The notes beneath the pieces are model-generated. The model was not told where the DNA came from and searched no databases. It saw only the letters and a list, made by a program, of their open reading frames with translations. Position numbers and translations under genes: made by a program. From NCBI GenBank assembly GCA_963692995.1, contig OY843611.1, positions 1,364,001 through 1,428,000 on the forward strand: DNA of 64,000 nt, in the 5' to 3' direction. Source of the stretch: Bin87 sp963692995 (GTDB taxonomy: Bacteria > Chloroflexota > Dehalococcoidia > Lucifugimonadales > UBA3495). Shown piece after piece: positions 22,656 through 29,799 of the stretch; the first letter of the stretch is position 1, and the number at the start of each line of letters is the position of its first letter.

Positions 22656-25013
22656 ATGACGACTACCGCCGCCGGCCGCGCCAGCCTCACCTTCTCCGAC
22701 CTGCAAGCCGCCGTTCCCCGGATGGCTGGCGAGATCGCTCTGCCCGGCCTTTACGCTGTCGTTCACGTCTGGCGGGACCATTGGGGCATACCGCATATTC
22801 GCGCCGCCAACGAGCATGACGCCTGGTTCGCCCAGGGTTTTGTGACCGCCCAAGATCGGCTGTGGGCCATGGAATATGACCGCCGGCGCGCGGTGGGCCG
22901 TTGGGCTGAGGTGGCGGGCAAATCCGCGACGGGCCAAGATATGCAGATGCGCCGGCATCGCCTGGCAGATGCCGCCCGCGCCGACTACGAAGCCGCCGGT
23001 TCACGGGCCAAAGCCATGCTGGAAGACTACTCTGCCGGGGTCAACGCCTTTATCAGAAGCGACGCCCCTTTGCCGGTTGAATACGCCATTACGGGCATAT
23101 CACCCGAACCATGGGAACCCTGGCACTGTCTGGCGATTTACAAAGTCCGGCACATCTTCATGGGAGTATTCGAGACCAAGGCGTGGCGAGCCCGGATGGT
23201 CAAAGCCCTGGGACCGGAGCGGACTGCTCAATTGTTCCCGTCTTACCCTCCCGGTCAGCCCCTCATCATTCCCACCGGGGCCGATTACGACGGGGAGGTT
23301 GACGCAGGATTGGCTCAGCTTTTGGAACACGCCGCCAACCTGAACCTCATTGGCGAGATGGACAGTGGCTCTAACTCGTGGGCCATCGGGCCGGAACGCA
23401 CCGCCACCGGAGGGCCGCTGCTGGCCGGCGACAGTCATCGGGGGCTGGACACGCCCAGCGTCTATTACCAGAACCACCTGGCCTGCGACACTTTCGACGT
23501 GATCGGAAACTCCTTCGCCGGCGTCCCCGGATTCCCCCATTTCGGCCATAACCAGTGGGTGGCCTGGTGCGTGACTCACACCGCCGCCGACTACCAGGAC
23601 CTGTACATCGAGTGGTTCAATGATGCCGACCCGGCCCTCTATCAGAACCAGGGCATCTGGTTCAATGCCGACGTGCGCGACGAGATCATCCAGGTGCGCA
23701 ACGGCGATGACGTCCACATTCGCACCTGGGCCACCCACCACGGCCCGGTGGTTGGCGGCGATCCCATGTCCGGTTATGGTCTGGCCCTGCGCTACACCGC
23801 CGCCGATAGCGGCGACCCGTGGACGGACATCCTGCCGGCCATGCTGGAAGCCCGCAGCGTCAATGAGTTGGCCGACGCCATGGAGGGCTGGGTTGATCCG
23901 GTGAACAACTTGGTGATGGCCGACGTTCACGGCAACTACGGCTACCAATGTCGTGGCGAAATCCCCCGTCGGCCCGGCGACGTTCCCGCCCCGCTTCCCG
24001 TGCCGGGTTGGGACGGTGAGCACGAATGGCAGGGCAGCATCCCGTTCCGGGAAATGCCTCGCAACATCAATCCGCCGGAAGGCTACGTGGTCACCGCCAA
24101 CAACCGCCCGGTTGGAGCCGATTACGCCTACTACATATCGATGGACTTTGCGCCCGGCTACCGCGCCATGCGCGTGGCCCACGGCGTCAACAGCATCAGC
24201 AATCCCGCGGCAGCGGACATGGGCCGCATCCACTCCGAGCGGCTGTCCATACCCGCCCAGGCGTATGTGGCGGCGCTTTCCGGGGCGCCGGCGCCGTCGG
24301 ATCCCACGGCTGCCGAGGCTTGGCGTCGGCTTCAGGAGTGGTCGGGCAACATGAATCCCGACGCGGTGGAGCCGACCATCTACAGCGCAATGCGAGATGC
24401 CCTGCTGTGGCGCTTGCTGAAGCATAACATCGGCGAGGAGTTGGCCGCGTTGGCCTGGCAGCCGGCGGACCGAGGGCGCGGCGTTTTCCTCAACCGTTTC
24501 AAAAACCTGATGACCGACGGGATGCGCGCCGGAGATACTGACCTTCTCCCCCAGAACACGGATTGGCCCGGCCTTTTGAAAACGGCTTTGGAAGACGGTA
24601 GCCGGATGCTGAAGGCCAAACTGGGCCGGGACATCGACGGCTGGCGCTGGGACCGAGTGCATCGGGCGCGACCGCAGCATCCGCTAGCCATGGCAACGCC
24701 CGAGCTGGGCAAACTGCTGGACCCGCCGGAGCTGCTCACCGGCGGCGACGGTGATACGCCATGGGCCGGCTCCTACGCGCCGGGCGACTTGGCGACCGTT
24801 CTCGGGCTGTCCGTGTTCCGCTACGCATACGACCCGGCCGACTGGGAACGCTCGCTTTGGGCAACGCCCTTGGGAGCATCGGGGCATCCCGGCAGTCCGC
24901 ACTTCGCCGACCAGTCGGAAATGTGGAGCCACGTCCGCATGGCGCCGATGCGGTATGACTGGCAGCGGATAGCGGCAGAGGCGGAAACGGCGCAGACGCT
25001 GCGGGTGGTATAA
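22656..25013 (+). CDS. Penicillin acylase-family N-terminal nucleophile hydrolase
   Basis: Amide hydrolase of 785 residues in the penicillin acylase family (penicillin G acylase, cephalosporin acylase, quorum-signal acylases). The alpha-chain segment has RDHWGIPHIRA and AQDRLW; after a spacer comes the autoprocessing site DSG-SNSW, where Ser239 would become the N-terminal nucleophile of the beta chain, followed by ATGGPLLAGDSH and the TAADYQDLYIE region. No signal peptide is visible, although many relatives are exported. GGAG precedes the ATG. Substrate is open: acyl-homoserine lactones, acylated amines or beta-lactams are all possible. Confidence 0.9.
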   Translation: MTTTAAGRASLTFSDLQAAVPRMAGEIALPGLYAVVHVWRDHWGIPHIRAANEHDAWFAQGFVTAQDRLWAMEYDRRRAVGRWAEVAGKSATGQDMQMRRHRLADAARADYEAAGSRAKAMLEDYSAGVNAFIRSDAPLPVEYAITGISPEPWEPWHCLAIYKVRHIFMGVFETKAWRARMVKALGPERTAQLFPSYPPGQPLIIPTGADYDGEVDAGLAQLLEHAANLNLIGEMDSGSNSWAIGPERTATGGPLLAGDSHRGLDTPSVYYQNHLACDTFDVIGNSFAGVPGFPHFGHNQWVAWCVTHTAADYQDLYIEWFNDADPALYQNQGIWFNADVRDEIIQVRNGDDVHIRTWATHHGPVVGGDPMSGYGLALRYTAADSGDPWTDILPAMLEARSVNELADAMEGWVDPVNNLVMADVHGNYGYQCRGEIPRRPGDVPAPLPVPGWDGEHEWQGSIPFREMPRNINPPEGYVVTANNRPVGADYAYYISMDFAPGYRAMRVAHGVNSISNPAAADMGRIHSERLSIPAQAYVAALSGAPAPSDPTAAEAWRRLQEWSGNMNPDAVEPTIYSAMRDALLWRLLKHNIGEELAALAWQPADRGRGVFLNRFKNLMTDGMRAGDTDLLPQNTDWPGLLKTALEDGSRMLKAKLGRDIDGWRWDRVHRARPQHPLAMATPELGKLLDPPELLTGGDGDTPWAGSYAPGDLATVLGLSVFRYAYDPADWERSLWATPLGASGHPGSPHFADQSEMWSHVRMAPMRYDWQRIAAEAETAQTLRVV

Positions 25014-25052
25014 TGGTCCAAGCAGGTTGGAAACCGACGGAGGGTTAGCGAT

Positions 25053-25340
25053 ATGGCAGTCGGCCCGATTTCCAATGGAAAATATACTGCCTTGCGCGTA
25101 ATTGCGGCGTCAATTCCGGTAATCTCCACTGCGGGCGCGACTGCCGCGTTGTTTTGGGGTATCCCGGCAGTTAGCGACCCCATTCAACAGGGCCTCAGAG
25201 ATGGCGGGGCAGTATTCCAGTGGATCGTACTTCCGCCGTCAATTCTGGTCGGCATCATCTTAACGGCGCTGACAGTAAGAATTTTCTGGCGCGCCACTGA
25301 CCCACGGAATCTCGACCCGGCAACTAACCATCAGGACTGA
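25053..25340 (+). CDS. Small two-pass membrane protein
   Basis: A 95-residue protein I do not recognise. Hydrophobic stretches near residues 14-37 and 54-78 suggest two membrane spans, with a short basic/acidic C-terminal tail. The ATG has a strong GGAGG 9-13 bases upstream, supporting a real gene. It follows the acylase gene by 39 bases and is followed 5 bases later by another small membrane protein, so the three are probably co-transcribed. No function can be proposed. Confidence 0.6.
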   Translation: MAVGPISNGKYTALRVIAASIPVISTAGATAALFWGIPAVSDPIQQGLRDGGAVFQWIVLPPSILVGIILTALTVRIFWRATDPRNLDPATNHQD

Positions 25341-25345
25341 GGGCT

Positions 25346-25738
25346 GTGAGGCCCGGGGATTGGATTGGGCTGGGCTGGGTGTGGGTTGTCTGGCAGACCA
25401 TAACTGGCTTGGGATTGCTGATTGCCCCGCTATTCAGCGCCGTTGCAGCGGAGTGGTTTGGGCCTGGCCGAGGCAGCGCCCTACTGTTGATAGCGGCCAG
25501 CATTTTGTTCGCAGCCGTATTGCCATCTTTCGTAATAAGCGCGAACCGGCTGGTGCCCGTTGCCGGACTACTAACCGCCTTATTCGGCTATGTCGGGACT
25601 GGGGTTGTCCTCGACGGCGAAAACAAGACTCTGCTGGCATTCTTAATCATCACCACGTTTGTCGTTATGGTAGCAGCTTTTAACATTATCTTGCTTCTCG
25701 CGCTAGTCAGAATGCTTATTGCCGCTTTGCGCCGATAA
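25346..25738 (+). CDS. Small four-pass membrane protein
   Basis: A 130-residue hydrophobic protein of unknown function with about four membrane spans (roughly 12-32, 43-62, 67-88 and 94-125) and short loops. A GTG start is used, five bases after the previous stop, which suggests coupling with the 95-residue protein. It converges with an LLM gene just 11 bases away. No family motif seen. Confidence 0.6.
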   Translation: MRPGDWIGLGWVWVVWQTITGLGLLIAPLFSAVAAEWFGPGRGSALLLIAASILFAAVLPSFVISANRLVPVAGLLTALFGYVGTGVVLDGENKTLLAFLIITTFVVMVAAFNIILLLALVRMLIAALRR

Positions 25739-25749
25739 CGCCCGCCAAC

Positions 25750-26760
25750 TTAATCGTCCCGTAGGTGTGGCGCTACCCGGTCGGCGAACAGTTCCAGGTT
25801 GGCTAGGCCGTCGCGCAGCGGCATGCCGGGCCACATCATGCGGAAACAGCCGTGGGACATGCCCAACCCGCGATAGCGGGTCAGTTCCTCGACCACCGCG
25901 TCGGGGCTGCCGATAACGAACCGGTCGCGGGCGAGATCTTCAAACGGTTCCCGGAAGTTTTCTTCGCCGGGCAGGGCTTTGTCTTGGCCCCATTGCGCGT
26001 AGGCCTCGTACTTGCCTCCCAGGTAGGGAGCCGCACTGGCAAAGGCCTCCTCGTGGGTACGCCCCACGAAAACCTCGCGGCCCAAGGGAAGGCGGTCGGG
26101 CGCGCCTGAATTGGCCGCGTCCGCTGCTTCATGGTACATTTCAACCTGTTGGCTGATGGTGTCGAACTTGGCGTGGGGGTTGACGTACCACGTGTAGCCC
26201 AGTCGCGCGGCGCGGGTAATGGCTGTGTCGCTGTTGGCGGCCACCCACACCGGCGGATGCGGCTGCTGCACCGGGCGCAGCATGAGCTGGGCATCGTGGA
26301 GACGAAAATACTGCCCTTCGTAGTCCACCTTCTCGCCAGACCACAGCAATCGCATAGCCTCCAGGCATTCCAGGTAACGACTGACCCGGGTACGGCGGGG
26401 AACGCCGAAGTTGTCGTATTCCTCATCCCGGTAACCCAATGCGGCGCTCAGCGTGAAGTTCCCGCCGGTGATGATGTCCATGGTCGCCACCCGCTCCGCC
26501 AGGTCAACCGGGTGGTGCAGGGGCACCAGCAGGGTCGCCACCAAACCCATTCCCCGCGCTTCGGCAGAAATGCGGGCCAGCAGCGGCATGGTCTGCAATT
26601 GCTGGTACGGATCGGTGAGATAATGCTGGCCTTGATAGACCATGTCGAAGCCGAGATCCCGCGCCGCGCCCACGTAGGCGCAGATGTCGGCGAAAGCCTG
26701 CTGCATATCCGAACCAGCCGGCTGCTGGGCAATGGCGGAAAGGGATACTCCAAACTTCAT
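25750..26760 (-). CDS. LLM-class flavin-dependent oxidoreductase
   Basis: Luciferase-like monooxygenase of 336 residues. It begins MKFGVSLSAIAQQP, has DMVYQGQHYLTDPY, the LVATLLVPLHHPVDLAERVATMD segment, the NFTLSAALGYRDEEYDNFGV loop and the PHPPVWVAANSDTAITRAARLG motif seen in most LLM enzymes. The ATG has GAGGTAA upstream. It is more than 10 kb from the other LLM copies in the window and differs clearly from them, so it is an old paralogue. Cofactor (FMN or F420) and substrate unknown. Confidence 0.88.
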   Translation of the reverse strand: MKFGVSLSAIAQQPAGSDMQQAFADICAYVGAARDLGFDMVYQGQHYLTDPYQQLQTMPLLARISAEARGMGLVATLLVPLHHPVDLAERVATMDIITGGNFTLSAALGYRDEEYDNFGVPRRTRVSRYLECLEAMRLLWSGEKVDYEGQYFRLHDAQLMLRPVQQPHPPVWVAANSDTAITRAARLGYTWYVNPHAKFDTISQQVEMYHEAADAANSGAPDRLPLGREVFVGRTHEEAFASAAPYLGGKYEAYAQWGQDKALPGEENFREPFEDLARDRFVIGSPDAVVEELTRYRGLGMSHGCFRMMWPGMPLRDGLANLELFADRVAPHLRDD

Positions 26761-26780
26761 CGTATTACCTCACATATCAG

Positions 26781-26932
26781 TCGTCATACCCGCGAGCTAA
26801 CCGTCATACCTGGGCGTACTAACCGTCATACCTGCGAGCTACCCGTCATTCCCGCGAAAGCGGGAATCCAGGAACTTTTAGCGCCCGGCAAGTCGGATGC
26901 CGGCAAAAGCCGGAATGACGGTTAGCTAGAGG
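26781..26932. repeat. Tandem array of GTCAT repeats plus REP/MITE-like element
   Basis: Four successive copies of a 20-22 base unit beginning CGTCAT at 26782, 26802, 26824 and 26844 (three read CGTCATACC, the last CGTCATTCCCGCGAAAGC). The last copy is the left arm of a complete element with a GGAATCCAGGAACTTTTAG middle and a right arm ending CCGGAATGACGGTTAGC at 26932. It fills the 161-base gap between pncC-like and LLM genes. Confidence 0.75.
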
Positions 26933-27395
26933 TTAGCTCCCGACCCAACAGGTCAATGGCCGCCTGGACCGCTCCGTGCTTGGTGGCGTCCCGGTCACCG
27001 CCGACGCGGATCTCGATCGCGGCATCCTCGCCGCCCTTCACCGCCAGTCCAATCCAGAAGGCGCCGATGGGCAGACCGCTGCGTCCCGGCGCCGGACCGG
27101 TTACTCCCGTGGTCGAAAGGGCGTAGTCCGTGCCGGTCAACTCCAGCGCCCCCCTTGCCATGGCGATAGCCATTTCCCGGCTGACGCTGCCCGCCGTCTC
27201 GTAGAGTTCGTCGGGAACGCCCAGGATCTTCTCCTTCAGACCACCGGTGTAAGCGACGACGCCGCCCGGGAAAAAGCGCGACGCTCCAGGGATGGTACCC
27301 AAGGTGTAGCCGAGCAGTCCGTTGGTGCACGCTTCCGCCACCGACACCGTTTGCTCACGGTCCAAGAGGATCTGTGCCACCTGTGCTACTTCCAC
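26922..27395 (-). CDS. CinA C-terminal/PncC-like nicotinamide-nucleotide amidase family protein
   Basis: Single-domain protein of 157 residues matching CinA C-terminal (PncC), which deamidates nicotinamide mononucleotide in NAD salvage. The fold is evident from GYTLGTIPGASRFFPGGVVAYTGGLKEK and GTDYALSTTGVTGPAPG. The conserved N-terminal motif, normally AESCTGG, reads AEACTNG (20-26): the Ser is Ala and one Gly is Asn, so activity is uncertain. A GTG start is used with GGAGG upstream. It follows a ferredoxin-fold gene on the same strand by 31 bases. Confidence 0.8.
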   Translation of the reverse strand: MEVAQVAQILLDREQTVSVAEACTNGLLGYTLGTIPGASRFFPGGVVAYTGGLKEKILGVPDELYETAGSVSREMAIAMARGALELTGTDYALSTTGVTGPAPGRSGLPIGAFWIGLAVKGGEDAAIEIRVGGDRDATKHGAVQAAIDLLGRELTSS

Positions 27396-27426
27396 GTTTT
27401 TGCCTCCTGAAAAGCGACCCTGGCTA

Positions 27427-27750
27427 TTAGACGTCCAGCATCTTGTCCGGAGACATCATCTCCCAAAATTCGATGCGGTTGCCTTCAACCAATGGCCGGA
27501 TCTGCGCGCCCAATTCCAGCGCCGCCGGTGGCAGCTGATGCCCACTGCGCATGGGGGACATCAAGGTCTCGTCAGTCCATTCAAGAATGACGACGTCTTG
27601 TTCCGCCGGAGTGGTCGCGCCGTTGAAATATACCCGGAATTCGCTGCGCTGGCCGGCGTCGTGGTAAATCTGCGCCTGTTTTTGCAGCAGGCTGGCGACC
27701 CGACGGGCCTCGCCCGGTTTGGTCTTGAAAATTCTCCTGAGTACGTACAT
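27427..27750 (-). CDS. Ferredoxin-fold (ABM/NIPSNAP-like) small protein
   Basis: A 107-residue protein with the MYVLRRIFKTKPGEARRVASLL opening, a central EFRVYFNG...DVVILEWTDE strand pair and an RIEFWEMM end strand, resembling dimeric alpha-beta-barrel proteins (antibiotic biosynthesis monooxygenase or NIPSNAP type). The ATG at 27750 has AAGGAGCG upstream; the much longer in-frame opening reaching 28215 overlaps tlyA and is rejected. Function unknown; possibly co-transcribed with pncC-like downstream. Confidence 0.75.
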   Translation of the reverse strand: MYVLRRIFKTKPGEARRVASLLQKQAQIYHDAGQRSEFRVYFNGATTPAEQDVVILEWTDETLMSPMRSGHQLPPAALELGAQIRPLVEGNRIEFWEMMSPDKMLDV

Positions 27751-27863
27751 AGGGCGCTCCTTTTCAGAACGTGGCTGGAATATGACTGCGAATATGATAC
27801 CCCAAATTTTCCGACCCGTCGGGTTCCATGGAGGCACTTCGTTCGATAGAGGTACTGCGACGG

Positions 27864-28637
27864 CTAACGTTTCCGCAGCAAAGACAGGAACTCCTGGTTG
27901 CCGGCATCGCCTGTGATCGGAGACCGGATGGTGTCCAGCAACTCGACGTCCTCGCGGCTCGTCAGCCAATCTTGAACCCGTTGCAATATTTCGACGCGCC
28001 GGGCGTCGTCCCTGATGACTCCACCTTTGCCCACCTCGCCCCGTCGCGCTTCGAACTGCGGTTTGATCAGAGCGATCGCAAATCCGCCGGCACGGACATG
28101 GGCCAACGGTTCGGGAAGCGCCATGGTCAGGGAAATGAAGGATACGTCGGTCACCAGCAAATCTACCGACTCCGGCAGCTCGAATGGATAGCGTGCGTTT
28201 AATCTTTCCAGGCACAGGACGCGCGGGTCCTGACGAAGCCGGTAATGCAGTTGGCCGTGTCCCACGTCCACGGCGTACACCGTCCCCACGCCCCTTTGCA
28301 GCAGGCAGTCGGTAAAGCCGCCGGTGGAGGCCCCGACATCCAGGGCGACGATGCCCTCGAGCGCTATGCCGCGCGTATCGGCCCAGGTATCCAGAGCGTG
28401 AGCCAATTTGACGCCGCCTCTGCTGACGTAGGGGAGACGTTCCCGCAATTCCAGTGGTGTGTCCAGGGCCAGGAACGTGCCCGCTTTCGGAACCGGGCCG
28501 GCCGGCGAGACCACCGCGCCGGCCATTATCAGCGCCTGGGCCTTCTCCCGGCTTTCGACCAGTCCCCGCTCCACCAGCAGCAAGTCAGCGCGGCGACGCG
28601 ATTTGGCTTTCACGTTGTCCGTCACTCGCCCGGTCAT
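27864..28637 (-). CDS. tlyA: TlyA-family S4/FtsJ RNA methyltransferase
   Basis: Predicted 2'-O-methyltransferase of 16S/23S rRNA, 257 residues. The N-terminal S4 RNA-binding domain (RRRADLLLVERGLVESREKAQ) is followed by YVSRGGVKLAHAL, the SAM-binding loop LDVGASTGGFTDCLLQRG (about 100-117), a VTDVSFISL motif and IKPQFEARRGEVGKGGVI. The ATG overlaps the TGA of the enoyl-CoA hydratase gene by one base, so translation is coupled. TlyA also affects hemolysin phenotypes in some species, but the RNA methylase role fits the sequence. Confidence 0.93.
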   Translation of the reverse strand: MTGRVTDNVKAKSRRRADLLLVERGLVESREKAQALIMAGAVVSPAGPVPKAGTFLALDTPLELRERLPYVSRGGVKLAHALDTWADTRGIALEGIVALDVGASTGGFTDCLLQRGVGTVYAVDVGHGQLHYRLRQDPRVLCLERLNARYPFELPESVDLLVTDVSFISLTMALPEPLAHVRAGGFAIALIKPQFEARRGEVGKGGVIRDDARRVEILQRVQDWLTSREDVELLDTIRSPITGDAGNQEFLSLLRKR

Positions 28638-29473
28638 CACTCGCCGATGAACTCAGGTTGCCGCTTTTCCAGAAACGCGCGAAAACCCTCGTGGTAGTCG
28701 CGGGTGTCGAACTGGGTAAGCGGCAAGTCGGCCTCTTCCGGCGTCAGGTCGAGAGAAGGTTTGGCCAGAACCTGGTTCATCGTCTTCTTGTTGACGGCAT
28801 GGGAAAGCGGAGCCAGCGCGGCGATGTCGGCGGCCAATTGGTACGTTACGTCTTCCAATTTTTCGTCGGGAACTACCTGGTTGACTAACCCGATCCGCAG
28901 CGCGTCGTCGGCGTCCAGTAGGCGGCCCGAAAGCAGGATGTACAAAGCATTGCCCTTGCCCACCAGGTTCACCAATCCGTACATCTCCCGGTGCCCTATC
29001 GTAATACCCAGCCGTGCCACCGGAATACCGAGGCGGCTGCCTTCGGCGGCGATGCGCAGGTCGGTGGCGACGGCGAGCTCGCAGCCGCCGCCGGCGGCGA
29101 AGCCCCGGATCATGGAGACGACCGGCGTGCCGATTTCCGCCACCGTTTCCAGCAGGGCGTCCACCGCCCGGTTGTAGATCCTGCCTCGGGCGGAATCGCT
29201 GCGGTACTCTTCGAAATCGCCGATGTCCGCGCCGGCGGAGAAGGCCTGGCCCCCGGCCCCGGTAATCACAACGCAACGCACGTCCCGGTCGGCATCCAGA
29301 CGGCGCAGCAGCCCGGTGAGTTCCGTCCACATGGCGAAAGAAATCGCGTTGCGCTGCTTCGGACGATTGATGGTAACGGTGGCAATGGGCGGCGCATTCC
29401 GCAAAAGGATGTAGCCGTGGTCGCCGATCAGGGTGTCGGCAACGGCAGGGGAGACCGAAGGTGATTGGGGCAT
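28637..29473 (-). CDS. Enoyl-CoA hydratase/isomerase-superfamily protein
   Basis: Crotonase-fold protein of 278 residues. The oxyanion-hole segments are clear: FSAGADI (78-84) and GFAAGGGCELA (124-134). The two catalytic glutamates of true hydratases are not kept: the PE(V/I) position reads PVA and the GKxLAxE position reads GKGNALY. It is therefore more likely an isomerase, hydrolase or decarboxylase of the superfamily, or has another acid. GGAG precedes the ATG. It is the first gene of a two-gene unit with tlyA. Confidence 0.85.
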   Translation of the reverse strand: MPQSPSVSPAVADTLIGDHGYILLRNAPPIATVTINRPKQRNAISFAMWTELTGLLRRLDADRDVRCVVITGAGGQAFSAGADIGDFEEYRSDSARGRIYNRAVDALLETVAEIGTPVVSMIRGFAAGGGCELAVATDLRIAAEGSRLGIPVARLGITIGHREMYGLVNLVGKGNALYILLSGRLLDADDALRIGLVNQVVPDEKLEDVTYQLAADIAALAPLSHAVNKKTMNQVLAKPSLDLTPEEADLPLTQFDTRDYHEGFRAFLEKRQPEFIGE

Positions 29474-29631
29474 TGCGTAAGGGCTCCTGCGTAGATCGGT
29501 CCGATTTTGGTGGCGAAATCAGCCTAGCGACGCCGGCGGGAGTAGTCAAATTCCAATCGTTGATTTCGGGCGTGTGACCCGACAAAGATGGCGAGATTTA
29601 TCGTCATTGCGTATATTAACGATTGCCGTAC
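29474..29631. other. Intergenic region before the first peptide-binding lipoprotein gene
   Basis: First part of a 326-base divergent gap. It becomes progressively AT-rich towards the plus-strand gene. No coding frame or RNA gene is supported here; the operators and promoter candidate are listed next. Confidence 0.4.
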
Positions 29632-29698
29632 ATCGTAATACACGATAATGCTATTATTCGATAATATCATTGACAGAGATGCGTAAATCACTTAATCT
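29632..29698 (+). promoter_or_regulatory. Promoter region with two palindromes
   Basis: Two inverted repeats, ATCGT-N5-ACGAT (29632-29646) and ATTAT-TCG-ATAAT (29653-29665), lie directly before a perfect -35 TTGACA (29670-29675). A weak -10 (TAATCT, 29693-29698) follows at 17 bases. The palindromes sit where an activator or repressor of the downstream transporter operon would bind. Confidence 0.45.
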
Positions 29699-29799
29699 GC
29701 GGCCCACTTTTAAGAATACTTGGGAATCGCCCACAGAAACAGGTTTGATCGGCCCGCACACAACCGGGGCGCTATTTGCCCTCGCAAAAGGTGGTCATC

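Noticed and set aside
23100..24680. Minus-strand open frame of 526 codons
   Set aside because: Antisense to the penicillin-acylase gene; a product of high GC content.
26781..26932. Repeat array considered as a CRISPR array
   Set aside because: Units are 20-22 bases with no spacers, imperfect, and continue into the REP/MITE-like element; no cas genes.
27751..28215. N-terminal extension of the ferredoxin-fold protein
   Set aside because: The extension overlaps tlyA out of frame; the ATG at 27750 has a strong ribosome site and the family-like start.
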